Counted from the stretch's first letter, positions 16,783 through 26,814 are shown. The stretch: 64,000 nucleotides of DNA from Sporosarcina sp. NCCP-2222 (GCF_023168145.1 NZ_BQYK01000003.1:203844-267843); one strand, 5' to 3'. Notes: a model not told the origin generated them from the sequence alone. Translations and numbers: made by a program.

Positions 16783-18107
16783 ATACCGCCTCCCATAGCA
16801 AGTGAAACCAATTCATCAATACTGTCTTCCATTTGCACATTTTCGTTATAGCTTTGCTTCAAGAACTTCGTGATGAGCGGCTCGTATTCTATCGCATCAT
16901 CAATTTCTTTCGATGTTCCCCGCTTATAGGCGCCGATATTGATAAGGTCTTCGGACTTATCGTACGTATAATATAGTTCCCGTAACTTTTCAGCTGCCTT
17001 GACGTGTTCCGGGCTGGCAATATGATTCATTAACCGACTAACGCTTTTAAGCACATTAATGGCTGGATATTGTCCTTTATTGGCCAGTGTCCGATCTAAA
17101 ACGATATGGCCATCAAGGATCCCACGCACCGCATCTGCAATCGGTTCATTCATATCATCACCGTCGACAAGAACTGTATAAAATGCCGTGATGGCCCCTT
17201 TATCATTCGTTCCGGACCGCTCAAGCAACTTTGGCAGAATCGAAAAAACAGAGGGCGTATAGCCTCGGGTTGCAGGCGGTTCTCCAACAGCCAATCCGAT
17301 TTCCCTTTGTGCCATAGCAACACGGGTAACCGAATCCATCATGAGCATGACATTCATCCCTTTGTCACGGAAGTATTCTGCAATGGCTGTTGCAGTAAAT
17401 GCTCCTTTGATACGCATCAATGCAGGTTGGTCGGAGGTAGCAGCCACAACAATTGTTCTTTTTAATCCTTCTGGGCCTAAATCCCGTTCAATGAACTCCC
17501 GAACTTCTCGTCCCCGTTCACCAATCAATCCGATGACATTCAGATCAGCTGTTGTATTTCGCGCGATCATGCCAAGTAATGTACTTTTCCCAACGCCTGA
17601 ACCCGCAAAGATCCCGACACGTTGCCCATTACCTACTGTTAGCATCGAATCTATCGCTTTCACACCTACCGCCAGTTTTTCATCTATCGGTTTCCGGCTC
17701 AAAACATTGGGCGGTTCCTGTTCTGTTCTTACAGTCGCCAAGCCTTTTGGCAATGGACTCTGATCGATTGGTCTCCCTAAGGAATCCAGCACTTTACCGA
17801 TCAAATTCATGCCGACTTTTACTTCCAGTGGTTTGCCGGTGCACTCGACCAAGCAGCCGCTTGAAATATCATGGATGTTTGAATAAGGCATCAGGATTAC
17901 AATTTCTTCACGGAAGCCGACAACCTCCGCCATCATGACTGACTCACCGCTACCTTTATGATTCAAATGGATAAGACAGACATCACCGATGGAACTCTCC
18001 GGGCCTTGTGATTCAATCATTAGTCCGACGACACGTGCTACCCTGCCGTATTTCCTCAACGTGTTCAGCTTTGGAATGATTTCGGCTAACTCTCCCGCTT
18101 TTTTCAA
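16779..18107 (-). CDS. fliI: Flagellum-specific ATPase FliI
   Basis: FliI is the hexameric ATPase of the export apparatus, related to F1-beta. It has Walker A AGSGVGKST at about 168-176, the VIGLIGERGREVREF region, Walker B VMLMMDSVTR, and the family signature PSVFSILPKLLERSG. Length 442. The start is TTG with GGAG six bases upstream, one base after the fliH stop. The order fliH-fliI-fliJ supports the call. Confidence 0.96.
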   Translation of the reverse strand: MKKAGELAEIIPKLNTLRKYGRVARVVGLMIESQGPESSIGDVCLIHLNHKGSGESVMMAEVVGFREEIVILMPYSNIHDISSGCLVECTGKPLEVKVGMNLIGKVLDSLGRPIDQSPLPKGLATVRTEQEPPNVLSRKPIDEKLAVGVKAIDSMLTVGNGQRVGIFAGSGVGKSTLLGMIARNTTADLNVIGLIGERGREVREFIERDLGPEGLKRTIVVAATSDQPALMRIKGAFTATAIAEYFRDKGMNVMLMMDSVTRVAMAQREIGLAVGEPPATRGYTPSVFSILPKLLERSGTNDKGAITAFYTVLVDGDDMNEPIADAVRGILDGHIVLDRTLANKGQYPAINVLKSVSRLMNHIASPEHVKAAEKLRELYYTYDKSEDLINIGAYKRGTSKEIDDAIEYEPLITKFLKQSYNENVQMEDSIDELVSLAMGGGM

Positions 18108-18108
18108 G

Positions 18109-18879
18109 TCATTCTCCGCCTTCCAAGATTTCCACGAGTTTTTCTTTTAATTCATTCAACTGTTCATCGACAGAAACGACAATCCGTCCGTGATTCGTTT
18201 CAATCGCACATTCAGTGGAATCAAAATCCTCATTGGCAAAAATCAGAAAAGGTACATCTGGTGGGAAGATCGCTGCAAGTTCTGAACGATTTTCAGAAAG
18301 CAATGGGTAGTACTCTGATGAAACATACAATTTAACTTCTTTCATTTCCCGCGCTTCCTTCAACCCTCTTTTGACGATTGATAAGAATACTTCCTCGTCT
18401 TCTTCCAGCTTTAAACCTAAAATTCGCTCAGCTGTTGTAATAGCGAGATCTAAGATGACCCGTTCTTGGCTCTCTAAATATCTTTCCGCATTTTCATGTG
18501 ACATGCGGGTGACCTCATTGGCCTGATGAATTGCTTCATGCATCTCGGCTAACGCTTTGTTCCGGCCTTCTTCGAAACCTACCTGGAATCCTTCTTCGTA
18601 AGCTTGCTGTTGCAGGACATCCTTTTCTTGCTGCCACGCTTCCTGCATAGCAGCAATATCTGATGAAGCCATTTCAAGCATTTGTTCGATTGCTTTCTTT
18701 TCGAGTTCGATCGCTTGCCTTGCTTCGCTCAATAACAAATCCCGTTCTTTCAGCACTGCATCCATTGTCAGTTCCTCTTTCACGCCTTCCGTTACAGGCG
18801 GGCGCAGATTTCGGATTGCAATCTCTTTTACATTCGCCGCCTCGGAAATCGTGTGGATAGATCGAAAGATTTTAGACAA
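18109..18879 (-). CDS. fliH: Flagellar export regulator FliH
   Basis: FliH binds and holds FliI at the export gate. The protein is a long helix/coiled coil (about 40-150) with Gly-containing heptads (YEEGFQVGFEEGRNKA), followed by a globular domain related to the V-ATPase E subunit. A TTG at 18879 has GGAGGGG about nine bases upstream and is preferred over an ATG at 18888 that sits two bases from the SD. It overlaps fliG by 8 bases. Confidence 0.9.
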   Translation of the reverse strand: MSKIFRSIHTISEAANVKEIAIRNLRPPVTEGVKEELTMDAVLKERDLLLSEARQAIELEKKAIEQMLEMASSDIAAMQEAWQQEKDVLQQQAYEEGFQVGFEEGRNKALAEMHEAIHQANEVTRMSHENAERYLESQERVILDLAITTAERILGLKLEEDEEVFLSIVKRGLKEAREMKEVKLYVSSEYYPLLSENRSELAAIFPPDVPFLIFANEDFDSTECAIETNHGRIVVSVDEQLNELKEKLVEILEGGE

Positions 18880-19885
18880 TGACGTCATCCCCTCCGCCTC
18901 GAGCTATAATAATTTCACCGGAGTCTTCCAATCTACGGATGATCGAGACAATTCTGCTTTGCGCTTCTTCCACATCACGCAAACGAACCGGCCCCATGAC
19001 ATCCATTTCCTCCTGGAATGATTCCGCCATGCGCTGGGACATATTTTTGAAAAGAATCTCTTTTACTTCTTCACTGGATACTTTCATTGCTAAAATAAGA
19101 TCCTCATTTTCACATTCACGGATGATGCGCTGAATGGAACGGTTATCCAACGTGACAATATCTTCGAATACGAACATTCTTTTCCGGATTTCTTCTGCCA
19201 GTTCCGGATCTTGTATTTCGAGCGCATCGAGGATTGTTTTTTCCGTTGCCCGGTCCACCCCGTTCAACACTTGAACAACCGCGTCGACTCCGCCCGTTTC
19301 TGTGAAGTCCTGCGTCACGGTAGAAGACAGCTTTCTTTCAAGTACCGCTTCAATTTCACTGATGACTTCCGGTGACGTCGAATCCATCGTAGCGATCCGC
19401 TTGGCAATATCCGCCTGAACCTCTTGTGGCAAGGAAGAAAGGATCATTCCGGCCTGCTCCGCCTCTAAATAAGACAAAATAAGCGCAATGGTTTGTGGAT
19501 GTTCGTTTTGAATGAAATTCAATATTTGCCCTGGATCCGCACGTCTCGCAAAGTCGAAAGGACGAACTTGCAAGGATGAAGTCAAACGATTGATAATCGC
19601 TTGGGCGTGTTCTTTCCCTAACGCCTTTTCCAGTACGGTCTTCGCATAGCCAATACCACCCTGTGTAATGTAATCTTGCGCAAGTGCGATATTATGGAAT
19701 TCCTCAATAATCTCTTCTTTTACAGAACTATCCACTTTTTTAACGCTGGAAATTTCGAGTGTCAACCGTTCAATTTCTTCCTCATTTAAATGCTTATACA
19801 CAGCCGCAGACACTTCAGGTCCGAGCGAGATGAGGAGGAGTGCCGCTTTTTGTTTACCAGACATACCCTTTTCTTTCTTTACCAC
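18872..19885 (-). CDS. fliG: Flagellar motor switch protein FliG
   Basis: FliG links the C-ring to the MS ring and contacts the stator. The 337 residues have the N-terminal SGKQKAALLLISLG, the EHPQ motif (NEHPQTIALILSYL) of the middle domain, and the C-terminal torque helix region. The start is GTG with GGAGG eight bases upstream. It follows fliF by 14 bases. Confidence 0.96.
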   Translation of the reverse strand: MVKKEKGMSGKQKAALLLISLGPEVSAAVYKHLNEEEIERLTLEISSVKKVDSSVKEEIIEEFHNIALAQDYITQGGIGYAKTVLEKALGKEHAQAIINRLTSSLQVRPFDFARRADPGQILNFIQNEHPQTIALILSYLEAEQAGMILSSLPQEVQADIAKRIATMDSTSPEVISEIEAVLERKLSSTVTQDFTETGGVDAVVQVLNGVDRATEKTILDALEIQDPELAEEIRKRMFVFEDIVTLDNRSIQRIIRECENEDLILAMKVSSEEVKEILFKNMSQRMAESFQEEMDVMGPVRLRDVEEAQSRIVSIIRRLEDSGEIIIARGGGDDVIV

Positions 19886-19899
19886 GATTCATCCCTCCA

Positions 19900-21492
19900 T
19901 CAATCCTCGGCAATCCAAGTCCGCAATAATTTTGCAAACTCTTCCGGCTTGTCTTTTGCCATCTTTTCGAGCTGCTTTCTTCTTACTGTTGCTTCTGTTT
20001 CATGTTCGACATTAATGTCATCTACATTTAACGTTTCACGTTGTTCTTCCATGATTAGTTCTTCTTCCAGCTCGCGCTCTTTTCTTCGGTTGCGGAAGTA
20101 AGCAAAGACGAGAATGCCAATCACCACAAGGAGCGCAGCACCAATCGCATAGACCCACCAAGGGATGCCAACTGGCTCTTCGGAAGTAACATTCGCCTTC
20201 CCGTTAAATGTTTGAACAGACAATGCGATCTTGTCATTCCAATAAGCGTCATCCGCTTCAGAAGGAACCATTTCCTTGTCCATCGATGTCTGAATGATAG
20301 TTCGCAAAATGTCTTGAATGTCGTTTCTAACTTCTGCCGTCATAGTAGCAGGATCTTCTGGATTCGGCGGTTCCACCATTACTTGTAAACCGATGTCACG
20401 GATTTTATATGGACTTTCAATGATGTCCTTTCGAATCCGGTTCACTTCATTGTTAATGGTTTCTTCCATGCGCTCGTAATCGCCATTCGACATATTCCCC
20501 TCGGTAAAACCTGTACGGTTATCTGTCGGGTCTTCACCTTCAGGTGTTCCGCCAGCAACTGTACCATTTCCTGAGAAAGTCTCAGTTACCCGCTGAATAC
20601 TAATGGCCAAACTGTCTCGCTCATCATCAATCGGTTCAACTCGGTTCTCTTCCCGGTTTTCTTGCTTAAAATCGATATCCGTCGTGACGGAGACGACTAC
20701 TTTATCTTGTCCGACCATCGTACCAAGCATCATCTGCACTTTTCGCTGAAGCTCGCGTTCAATGGTCTTTTTAATAGCCATTTGGTCCGTAACGTTCGGA
20801 CCACTCGCCATATTATTGGACTTCAAGTCGTAGTATTCGAAGTATTGATTCATAATGACTATGTCATCAGTTGATAAATTCGGTAAGCTTTTCGATACTA
20901 AATTATATAGTCCAGTAATCTGCTGTTCTGTAAATTGATAACCAGGTTCCGTTTTGAGCACGATGGATGCACTGGCATTTTGAACACTTTCATTCAAGAA
21001 AACGGATTGAGTAGGCAGCGTGATCATTACCTTGGCATCCTGAACGCCTTGGATTCCTTTTATCAAGTTGGCCAATTCCGTTTGCATGGCACTTAGTTTG
21101 ATCATATTGAATTCATTGTCAGTTGTTCCAAACCCAGCATTTTGCGAGAAAAATGAGTAATCTATCGTGCCGGAATGAGGAAATCCTTCTGCAGCTAAGG
21201 AAACGAGCAAATCATCCACTCGCTCTTTTGGAACAAGGATCGAAGCACCGCCAGGCGCAATTTCGTTCGGAACCCCTTGGGCGTCCAATTCTTCTTTAAT
21301 CCGGCCGATTTCTGCACGAGAAACATCTTTATAGAGCGTGACATACTCCGTTCTTGACAAGAAGTAGGTTAAAAACGCAGCCAGTGCGATCACTGCTACA
21401 GTAGAGCCGATATATACAGTTTTTTGAGTTTTTGTCCGACTGGACCAGAACTGACTGATGTCAGCTCGGATCTTCGCCAATCTTTCTTTCAT
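19900..21492 (-). CDS. fliF: Flagellar MS-ring protein FliF
   Basis: FliF forms the MS ring, the first flagellar structure in the membrane. The 530 residues show two membrane helices (about 27-47 and 448-470), ring-building motifs between them (for example SAMQTELANLIKGIQGVQDAKV), and a C-terminal FliG-binding peptide (PEEFAKLLRTWIAED). It lies between fliE and fliG. Confidence 0.96.
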   Translation of the reverse strand: MKERLAKIRADISQFWSSRTKTQKTVYIGSTVAVIALAAFLTYFLSRTEYVTLYKDVSRAEIGRIKEELDAQGVPNEIAPGGASILVPKERVDDLLVSLAAEGFPHSGTIDYSFFSQNAGFGTTDNEFNMIKLSAMQTELANLIKGIQGVQDAKVMITLPTQSVFLNESVQNASASIVLKTEPGYQFTEQQITGLYNLVSKSLPNLSTDDIVIMNQYFEYYDLKSNNMASGPNVTDQMAIKKTIERELQRKVQMMLGTMVGQDKVVVSVTTDIDFKQENREENRVEPIDDERDSLAISIQRVTETFSGNGTVAGGTPEGEDPTDNRTGFTEGNMSNGDYERMEETINNEVNRIRKDIIESPYKIRDIGLQVMVEPPNPEDPATMTAEVRNDIQDILRTIIQTSMDKEMVPSEADDAYWNDKIALSVQTFNGKANVTSEEPVGIPWWVYAIGAALLVVIGILVFAYFRNRRKERELEEELIMEEQRETLNVDDINVEHETEATVRRKQLEKMAKDKPEEFAKLLRTWIAED

Positions 21493-21548
21493 TCTAATCC
21501 CCCGGTCAGCTTACATAATTAAGAAATCCGTACCTGCTTATCATTTCA

Positions 21549-21851
21549 TCAGACTGGCATACGAATGATTTCTTGGTATGCTTCGACAACTTTATTTCGG
21601 ATTTCCATTGTGGCATTCAAAGCGACAGAAGCCTTTTGTGCAGCAATCATCACATTATGCAAATCGACTTCCTGACCCATTGCCAGTTTTTGTGTCAGCC
21701 GATCTGACTCGATCTGTTGGTTATTGACATCCTGGATCGCATCTTTTAAAAATGCGCCAAAGCTTTTCTGTGCCTCATGGGGTGTTTGTTGAACAACCGG
21801 CTTCATCAAGTTTGCAATATTTCCGGAATTCAGGACTGATTGTACAGGCAT
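21549..21851 (-). CDS. fliE: Flagellar MS-ring/rod junction protein FliE
   Basis: FliE joins the MS ring to the rod and is the first exported rod protein. The 100 residues carry the family C-terminus with DLHNVMIAAQKASVALN and MEIRNKVVEAYQEIIRMPV. It sits between flgC and fliF. Confidence 0.95.
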   Translation of the reverse strand: MPVQSVLNSGNIANLMKPVVQQTPHEAQKSFGAFLKDAIQDVNNQQIESDRLTQKLAMGQEVDLHNVMIAAQKASVALNATMEIRNKVVEAYQEIIRMPV

Positions 21852-21876
21852 TTTACTATCTCCTTATCTATTATTC

Positions 21877-22338
21877 TCATTTGCCAATTTCCAGAGCTTT
21901 CATCAGCATTGCTTTATTAGCATTCAACACAGTTACGTTTGCTTCGTATGATCTTGTCGCGGACATAAGGTCGATCATTTCACGGAGTGGATCTACATTT
22001 GGCATTTGTACATAGCCATCTTCATTTGCATCGGGATGGGAAGGATTGTAGACAAGTTGGAAGGGGGTTTCAGTGTCTTCCTTTATAGAGGAGACCGTCA
22101 CTCCATATCCCGCTGACCCTTTGGACTGTTTCCCCATAGCCGCTTGTAGCATGGAAGAAAATTGACCTTCGCGAGGCTGGAATGAGACGGTTTTACGGCG
22201 ATATGGCTGCCATTCCCCATCGACCATTTCCCCTCGCGTCGTCTCAATATTAGCCATATTGGATGAAATGACATCCATCCGAAGACGCTGTGCAGTCAAT
22301 GCGGATGCCGATGTATTTAAACTATGAAAAATGCTCAA
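21877..22338 (-). CDS. flgC: Flagellar proximal rod protein FlgC
   Basis: FlgC is a rod subunit. It contains SLNTSASALTAQRLRMDVIS and NVDPLREMIDLMSATRSYEAN, both diagnostic. A TTG at 22338 has GGAGG nine bases upstream and gives MSIFHSLNTSASAL, which aligns with the B. subtilis start MTAFHSLN; the upstream TTG at 22344 is only three bases from the SD. It starts just after the flgB stop. Confidence 0.95.
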   Translation of the reverse strand: MSIFHSLNTSASALTAQRLRMDVISSNMANIETTRGEMVDGEWQPYRRKTVSFQPREGQFSSMLQAAMGKQSKGSAGYGVTVSSIKEDTETPFQLVYNPSHPDANEDGYVQMPNVDPLREMIDLMSATRSYEANVTVLNANKAMLMKALEIGK

Positions 22339-22340
22339 TC

Positions 22341-22733
22341 TCAACGTCCTCCCTTAATAACATTTTGCAGTGTATTGAATTTACCATTCAGCCTGTCGAC
22401 AAGTGCATTGTAGTAAATTTGGTTCGCTGCTAAGTCCGCTTGCTCTTTATCCATATCGACTCCGTTTCCGTCTTGCCGATAGCGGAGATTCGAATAATTG
22501 AAGACGCCTGCATGGGGTGTTCTTTCGGCAAATTCCAAATGCAGCTTATCAGTTCGGTACGCTTTGACAACATTCGACTTCTCTCTGTCGAAAACTTCTT
22601 GAAAGCTCACGCTTTTCGCCTTGTAATTCGGTGTGTCAACGTTTGCGATATTTTGAGCAATTGTCTTCCCTTTCGTAGAAGAAAAATCCAGCCCACGTTC
22701 CAACAATGACATGGTCGAACCGAATAAATTCAT
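22341..22733 (-). CDS. flgB: Flagellar proximal rod protein FlgB
   Basis: FlgB is the first gene of the fla/che operon and a rod subunit. The 130 residues include AQNIANVDTPNYKAKSVSFQ and DLAANQIYYNALVDRLNGKF. The SD is GGGG-rich (AAGGGGTGG). It follows a 296-base non-coding region after codY that contains the promoter. Confidence 0.95.
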   Translation of the reverse strand: MNLFGSTMSLLERGLDFSSTKGKTIAQNIANVDTPNYKAKSVSFQEVFDREKSNVVKAYRTDKLHLEFAERTPHAGVFNYSNLRYRQDGNGVDMDKEQADLAANQIYYNALVDRLNGKFNTLQNVIKGGR

Positions 22734-22762
22734 AAAGCCACCCCTTCATATACTAGTAAACT

Positions 22763-22777
22763 ATTATTAAGAAAATT
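22763..22777 (-). promoter_or_regulatory. Possible CodY box in the fla/che leader
   Basis: The minus strand reads AATTTTCTTAATAAT, matching the 15-base CodY consensus AATTTTCWGAAAATT at 12 positions. It lies about 30 bases before flgB and about 40-55 bases downstream of the predicted -10. CodY is known to repress the fla/che promoter in B. subtilis. The site is AT-rich, so chance similarity is possible. Confidence 0.45.
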
Positions 22778-22818
22778 ATTTTTTTATATATAAATCTACT
22801 TAATACGACATATAATTC

Positions 22819-22848
22819 ATTGTAGCGGATAAGGAAGGAATTTGTCTA
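22819..22848 (-). promoter_or_regulatory. Predicted sigma-A promoter of the fla/che operon
   Basis: On the minus strand: -35 TAGACA (22843-22848), an 18-base spacer, -10 TACAAT (22819-22824). It lies 86 bases before flgB, downstream of the codY terminator. I saw no good sigma-D motif (TAAA, about 15 bases, GCCGATAT) in this gap. Confidence 0.6.
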
Positions 22849-22989
22849 TAATTTATGATGAAATTCTTATGGTTCCAAACAGCCTTTTTAATTATATAAA
22901 CGCAAATCCGAATGGTTCTTAGGTACAAAAACTCAAGTTAGACAGCAATCATTTTATAGTATTTAAGTACTATTTATTATTTTTTCGAC

Positions 22990-23024
22990 AAAAAAAGACC
23001 TCACCCAGTTGGATGAGGTCTTTT
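22990..23024 (-). terminator. codY rho-independent terminator
   Basis: Minus strand: AAAA, GACCTCATCC, loop AACT, GGGTGAGGTC, then seven T. The 10-bp stem has one G-U pair. It lies directly after codY and separates it from fla/che. Confidence 0.9.
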
Positions 23025-23029
23025 CATTT

Positions 23030-23806
23030 TTAGTTTTTATGTTTTTCTAACTCTTCTAGGAATTTGCTGTTTAAAACTTTAATGTATGTCCCTTTCATTC
23101 CTAAAGAGCGGGATTCGATTACGCCAGCGCTCTCCAATTTACGAAGGGCATTGACGATAACGGAACGAGTAATTCCAACGCGGTCCGCAATCTTTGAAGC
23201 GACAAGCAAACCTTCATTGCCATCAAGCTCTTTAAAGATATGCTCAATTGCTTCATGTTCACTGTATGACAAGGAATTGATCGCCATTTGAACAACTGCT
23301 TTGCTGCGGGCTTCGATTTCGATCTCTTCTGCCTTTTCACGAAGGATTTCCATGCCAACTACAGTAGCGCCATACTCAGCAAGGATCAAATCATCTTCAG
23401 TAAACTCTTCTTTCAGTCTTGCCAATACTAATGTGCCAAGACGCTCTCCGCCTCCGATGATCGGAACAATAGTAGTCAATCCGTCTTTGAACAATTCGCG
23501 CTCTTCTTCCGGGAACACTGTATATTCGCTGTATACGTCAATATTAGAAGACGTCTCATTTACTTCAAATAATTTTTTTGTATATTCTTCAGGGAACTTG
23601 CGGTCTTCAAACATCTTTTTCATCCGCTCATTCTCAATTTGCTGATGAATTTCGAGACCAAGCAATTTTCCTTTTCTGCTGACGATAAATGCATTGCACT
23701 CAATGACAGAACTCAATTTTTCTGCCATTTCTTTGAAATTGACTGGTTTCCCTGCTGATTCCTGTAACATTGCATTAATTTGACGTGTTTTAGCTAATAA
23801 AGCCAT
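23030..23806 (-). CDS. codY: Global nutrient regulator CodY
   Basis: CodY represses many stationary-phase genes when bound to branched-chain amino acids and GTP. The 258 residues hold an N-terminal GAF-type sensor domain and a C-terminal winged helix ([20 protein letters not shown], about 203-222). The start [15 protein letters not shown] at 23806 has a strong SD (AAGGAGG) and matches B. subtilis CodY (259 residues); the ORF can be extended ten codons upstream without an SD. It is the last gene of the xerC-hslV-hslU-codY cluster, directly upstream of fla/che. Confidence 0.97.
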   Translation of the reverse strand: MALLAKTRQINAMLQESAGKPVNFKEMAEKLSSVIECNAFIVSRKGKLLGLEIHQQIENERMKKMFEDRKFPEEYTKKLFEVNETSSNIDVYSEYTVFPEEERELFKDGLTTIVPIIGGGERLGTLVLARLKEEFTEDDLILAEYGATVVGMEILREKAEEIEIEARSKAVVQMAINSLSYSEHEAIEHIFKELDGNEGLLVASKIADRVGITRSVIVNALRKLESAGVIESRSLGMKGTYIKVLNSKFLEELEKHKN

Positions 23807-23891
23807 TTTTATTTTCCTCCTTAAAATTATGGACATCCCACTAAGAATATTCTAAAGCTTTTTAATCATTAAATAAACTAAAATGTTCTTC

Positions 23892-25292
23892 TTAAAGGAT
23901 AAAATGTGACAAATCTTTGTTTTTTACGATGTTTTTCAACTTTTCGTCGACATAAGCTACTGTAATCTTAATGGTAGAAGGTCCAATTTCGGCCGCTTCA
24001 TACGATAGATCCTCCAACAGCTTTTCGAGTATGGTATGAAGGCGTCTCGCCCCAATGTTTTCGGTATTGTCGTTTACTTCAAATGCAATCTCAGCTACCC
24101 GTTCAATTGCATCTTCGGCGAATTCAATATGGACTTCTTCAGTTGCGAGGAGTTTTTCATATTGTCGAATAAGGGAGAAATCTGGCTCCTTTAAAATCCT
24201 GACAAAGTCATTTTTCGACAATTTATCAAGCTCTACCCGGATCGGAAAACGCCCTTGCAATTCCGGAATAATATCAGAAGGCTTTGACATATGAAACGCA
24301 CCTGCTGCAATGAACAAAATGAAGTCTGTCTTGACCGCTCCGTATTTCGTAGTAACCGTGGATCCCTCAACTATAGGCAGGATGTCTCGCTGTACACCTT
24401 CCCGTGAAACGTCTGCTGAAGACCCTCCACCGCCGCCTTTGCTTGCGATCTTATCCATTTCATCGATGAAAATAATGCCCGATTGTTCCGCCAGTTCAAT
24501 TGCTTTTCGAGCAATCTCATCTTGATCAATCAGCTTATCCGCTTCTTCAGCTTCTAATACCTTTCGAGCATCTTTCACTTTCATCTTCTTTTTGGCTGTC
24601 TTCTTCGGCATGAGAGAGGAGAGGGCATCTTGCATGCTCGCTCCCATTTGCTCCATTCCTGAACCTTGCAAGGCGTCAAACATGGAAGGCTGCTGCATTG
24701 TTACATCAACTGTAATTAATTCTTCTTCCAAGCTCCCTGCTCGCAGACGAGCCAATATATCAGATCGCTTCTGCTTTACTTCATTTAATTCGGATTGGTC
24801 TGGCTGTTCTTGCTCGACTTTTTGGCCAAATAGCATTTCAAAAGGGTTTTGCATATTCCCCTTTTTCTTCTTTTCAGGAACAAGCAATTCCACAAGTCGT
24901 TCTTCTGCATGCTTCGCCGCTTGATCTTTTACTGCTTCTCGTTGTTGTTCCCGAACTATACGGACACTCGCTTCTGTCAAATCACGCACCATTGATTCTA
25001 CATCGCGTCCGACATATCCCACCTCAGTGAATTTTGTCGCTTCCACTTTAACAAATGGGGCATTGACAAGTCTCGCAATTCTTCTTGCTATTTCAGTCTT
25101 CCCAACACCGGTCGGACCAATCATTAAAATGTTTTTGGGAATAACTTCCCTTCTTTCCTCTTCATCCAGCAGGCTGCGCCGATATCTGTTCCGGATCGCA
25201 ACGGCAACCGCTTTTTTGGCATTATCCTGTCCAACAATATAACGATCTAGATAGGCGGTTAGTTCCCGAGGTGTTAATTCTTGTTTTCTCAT
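23892..25292 (-). CDS. hslU: HslU (ClpY) unfoldase ATPase
   Basis: HslU is the AAA+ unfoldase that feeds the HslV peptidase. It shows Walker A GPTGVGKT (about 59-66), an inserted I domain (about 110-240, with [17 protein letters not shown]), Walker [12 protein letters not shown], and the C-terminal docking tail ending in LSHFIL. The ATG at 25292 overlaps the hslV stop by one base (TGATG); a TTG codon immediately upstream is also possible. It is followed by codY after 85 bases. Confidence 0.96.
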   Translation of the reverse strand: MRKQELTPRELTAYLDRYIVGQDNAKKAVAVAIRNRYRRSLLDEEERREVIPKNILMIGPTGVGKTEIARRIARLVNAPFVKVEATKFTEVGYVGRDVESMVRDLTEASVRIVREQQREAVKDQAAKHAEERLVELLVPEKKKKGNMQNPFEMLFGQKVEQEQPDQSELNEVKQKRSDILARLRAGSLEEELITVDVTMQQPSMFDALQGSGMEQMGASMQDALSSLMPKKTAKKKMKVKDARKVLEAEEADKLIDQDEIARKAIELAEQSGIIFIDEMDKIASKGGGGGSSADVSREGVQRDILPIVEGSTVTTKYGAVKTDFILFIAAGAFHMSKPSDIIPELQGRFPIRVELDKLSKNDFVRILKEPDFSLIRQYEKLLATEEVHIEFAEDAIERVAEIAFEVNDNTENIGARRLHTILEKLLEDLSYEAAEIGPSTIKITVAYVDEKLKNIVKNKDLSHFIL

Positions 25293-25834
25293 CAATCAAG
25301 CACCTCCACTATGATCTGATCATTCGTGTACACACAAATTTCAGCCGCTGTTTCAAGTGCAGCCTTCGCTATTTGTTCAGCAGTTAATGAGTCTCCGCTA
25401 TATTTAGCTAGTGCTCTTCCAGCTGCGAGCGCATAATTGCCGCCGGAGCCGATGGCAAGAATACCATCATCGGGCTCAATGACTTCACCTGTCCCCGATA
25501 CTAGTAATAACCGGCTCTCATCCGCCACTAGCAGCATAGCCTCCAATTTTCTAAGGATCCTATCTCCCCGCCATTCTTTGGCCAGCTCGACAGCAGCACG
25601 TTCAAGATTTCCGTTGAATTCGGCTAATTTCCCTTCAAAGAGATCGAACAGCGTAAATGCATCAGCGACAGACCCTGCAAATCCAGCCAGGATTTTTCCC
25701 CCAAAAAGCCTTCTCACTTTTTTGGCGGTATGCTTCATGACAACGGATTCACCCATTGTCACTTGTCCATCTCCTGACATAGCACATACTCCTTTGTGCC
25801 GTATTGCAAAAATAGTCGTTGAATGGAATTCCAT
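25292..25834 (-). CDS. hslV: HslV (ClpQ) proteasome-like peptidase
   Basis: HslV is the N-terminal-nucleophile peptidase of the HslUV complex. It contains [10 protein letters not shown] (catalytic Thr/Ser region), [26 protein letters not shown] and [14 protein letters not shown]. The start is ambiguous: ATG 25834 (SD GGAGG 12 bases away) or GTG 25837 (9 bases away); ATG 25858 lies upstream of the SD. The N-terminus is [10 protein letters not shown], so the TT pair is not next to the initiator Met. B. subtilis ClpQ has a similar short extension but begins MSSFHATT, with Ser in position 2. Confidence 0.94.
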   Translation of the reverse strand: MEFHSTTIFAIRHKGVCAMSGDGQVTMGESVVMKHTAKKVRRLFGGKILAGFAGSVADAFTLFDLFEGKLAEFNGNLERAAVELAKEWRGDRILRKLEAMLLVADESRLLLVSGTGEVIEPDDGILAIGSGGNYALAAGRALAKYSGDSLTAEQIAKAALETAAEICVYTNDQIIVEVLD

Positions 25835-25850
25835 CACTTCACTCACCCTC

Positions 25851-26750
25851 CTATGCACGCGGATGTGTATTCATATACGTTTTCCGCAAGTGCTCTTTCG
25901 TAATATGTGTATACACTTGAGTTGAAGATATATGGCTATGCCCAAGCAATTCTTGGACTGTTCTCATATCCGCCCCATTTGCCAGCAAATGTGTTGCAAA
26001 CGAGTGTCGGATCATATGTGGATGGATCTTCGTATGGAGAGAGGCACGCTTCATCAACTCATTCAATACATGCCGTACGCCCCGATCGGTCAACGGTTCG
26101 CCTCGCATATTGACAAACAAAGCTTCATGCTGTCTGTTTTTCATTAGCAGCGGCCTCCCATCAGCGAGATACGTTTCCAAAGCTGATAAGGCAAAACTGC
26201 CAAAAGGTATGTACCGCTCTTTTCTTCCTTTCCCCATTACAAGAACAATCCCAAGCGACAGGTCGATATCCCTTATTTTCAAGGCGACCAATTCACTGAC
26301 ACGCATCCCAGTCGCATAGAGCAGCTCTAAAAGCGCCCGATCGCGTAATGATTTTTTGTCATCTAGATCACAGGCAGCCAAAAGCTCCCCCATTTCCTCC
26401 TCATAAAAAAAAGCCGGAAGTCGCTCTTCCTTCTTCGGATGATGCAACAATCGGAATGCATTATCGTTTACCCCGTAACGAGCATTGGCAAACTTGTAGA
26501 ACGAGCGCAGCGAGGAGATCTTTCTGGATATGGTCGTCCGTGAAAATCCGTTATCATACAGTTTCGTTACATATAACCGCGCCACTGGATAAGTAACATC
26601 CGAAAGGGTAGAAATCCCCTCTGCATCCATAAATGCAAAAAACTCGACTACATCCCTTTCATACTCCGAAACAGTGAAAGATGAAAAGTTTTTCTCAAGA
26701 CGAATGTAGGAAATGTACGCAGCAAAAGCTTCTTTGGTCACATCGGTCAA
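25851..26750 (-). CDS. xerC: Tyrosine recombinase XerC (CodV)
   Basis: XerC works with XerD to resolve chromosome dimers at dif. An N-terminal SAM-like core-binding domain (about 1-90) precedes the catalytic domain with R150, K174, H245, R248, H271 and nucleophile Y280 (numbered from the TTG start). The TTG at 26750 has GGAGG eight bases upstream; the ORF extends to a GTG inside that SD. It heads the xerC-hslV-hslU-codY cluster, as codV does in B. subtilis. Confidence 0.93.
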   Translation of the reverse strand: MTDVTKEAFAAYISYIRLEKNFSSFTVSEYERDVVEFFAFMDAEGISTLSDVTYPVARLYVTKLYDNGFSRTTISRKISSLRSFYKFANARYGVNDNAFRLLHHPKKEERLPAFFYEEEMGELLAACDLDDKKSLRDRALLELLYATGMRVSELVALKIRDIDLSLGIVLVMGKGRKERYIPFGSFALSALETYLADGRPLLMKNRQHEALFVNMRGEPLTDRGVRHVLNELMKRASLHTKIHPHMIRHSFATHLLANGADMRTVQELLGHSHISSTQVYTHITKEHLRKTYMNTHPRA

Positions 26751-26785
26751 GCAATTCACCTCCAGAATGAATCACTCACATATAC

Positions 26786-26814
26786 ATTATAACAAAGTTT
26801 GAAAAGATTTGAAT
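26786..26814 (-). promoter_or_regulatory. Possible promoter of xerC-hslVU-codY
   Basis: A perfect TATAAT (26786-26791, minus strand) with a poor -35 (ATTCAA, 17-base spacer). It lies 36 bases before the xerC start. The rest of the 358-base gap 26751-27108 holds a short inverted repeat (CTAGC/GCTAG near 27025-27040) and the trmFO terminator; I see no gene in it. Confidence 0.45.

Noticed and set aside
22734..22990. Sigma-D promoter for fla/che
   Set aside because: No TAAA followed at about 15 bases by a GCCGATAT-like element was found.
23807..23891. CodY autoregulatory box before codY
   Set aside because: The best match to the consensus has four mismatches in AT-rich DNA, too weak to claim.
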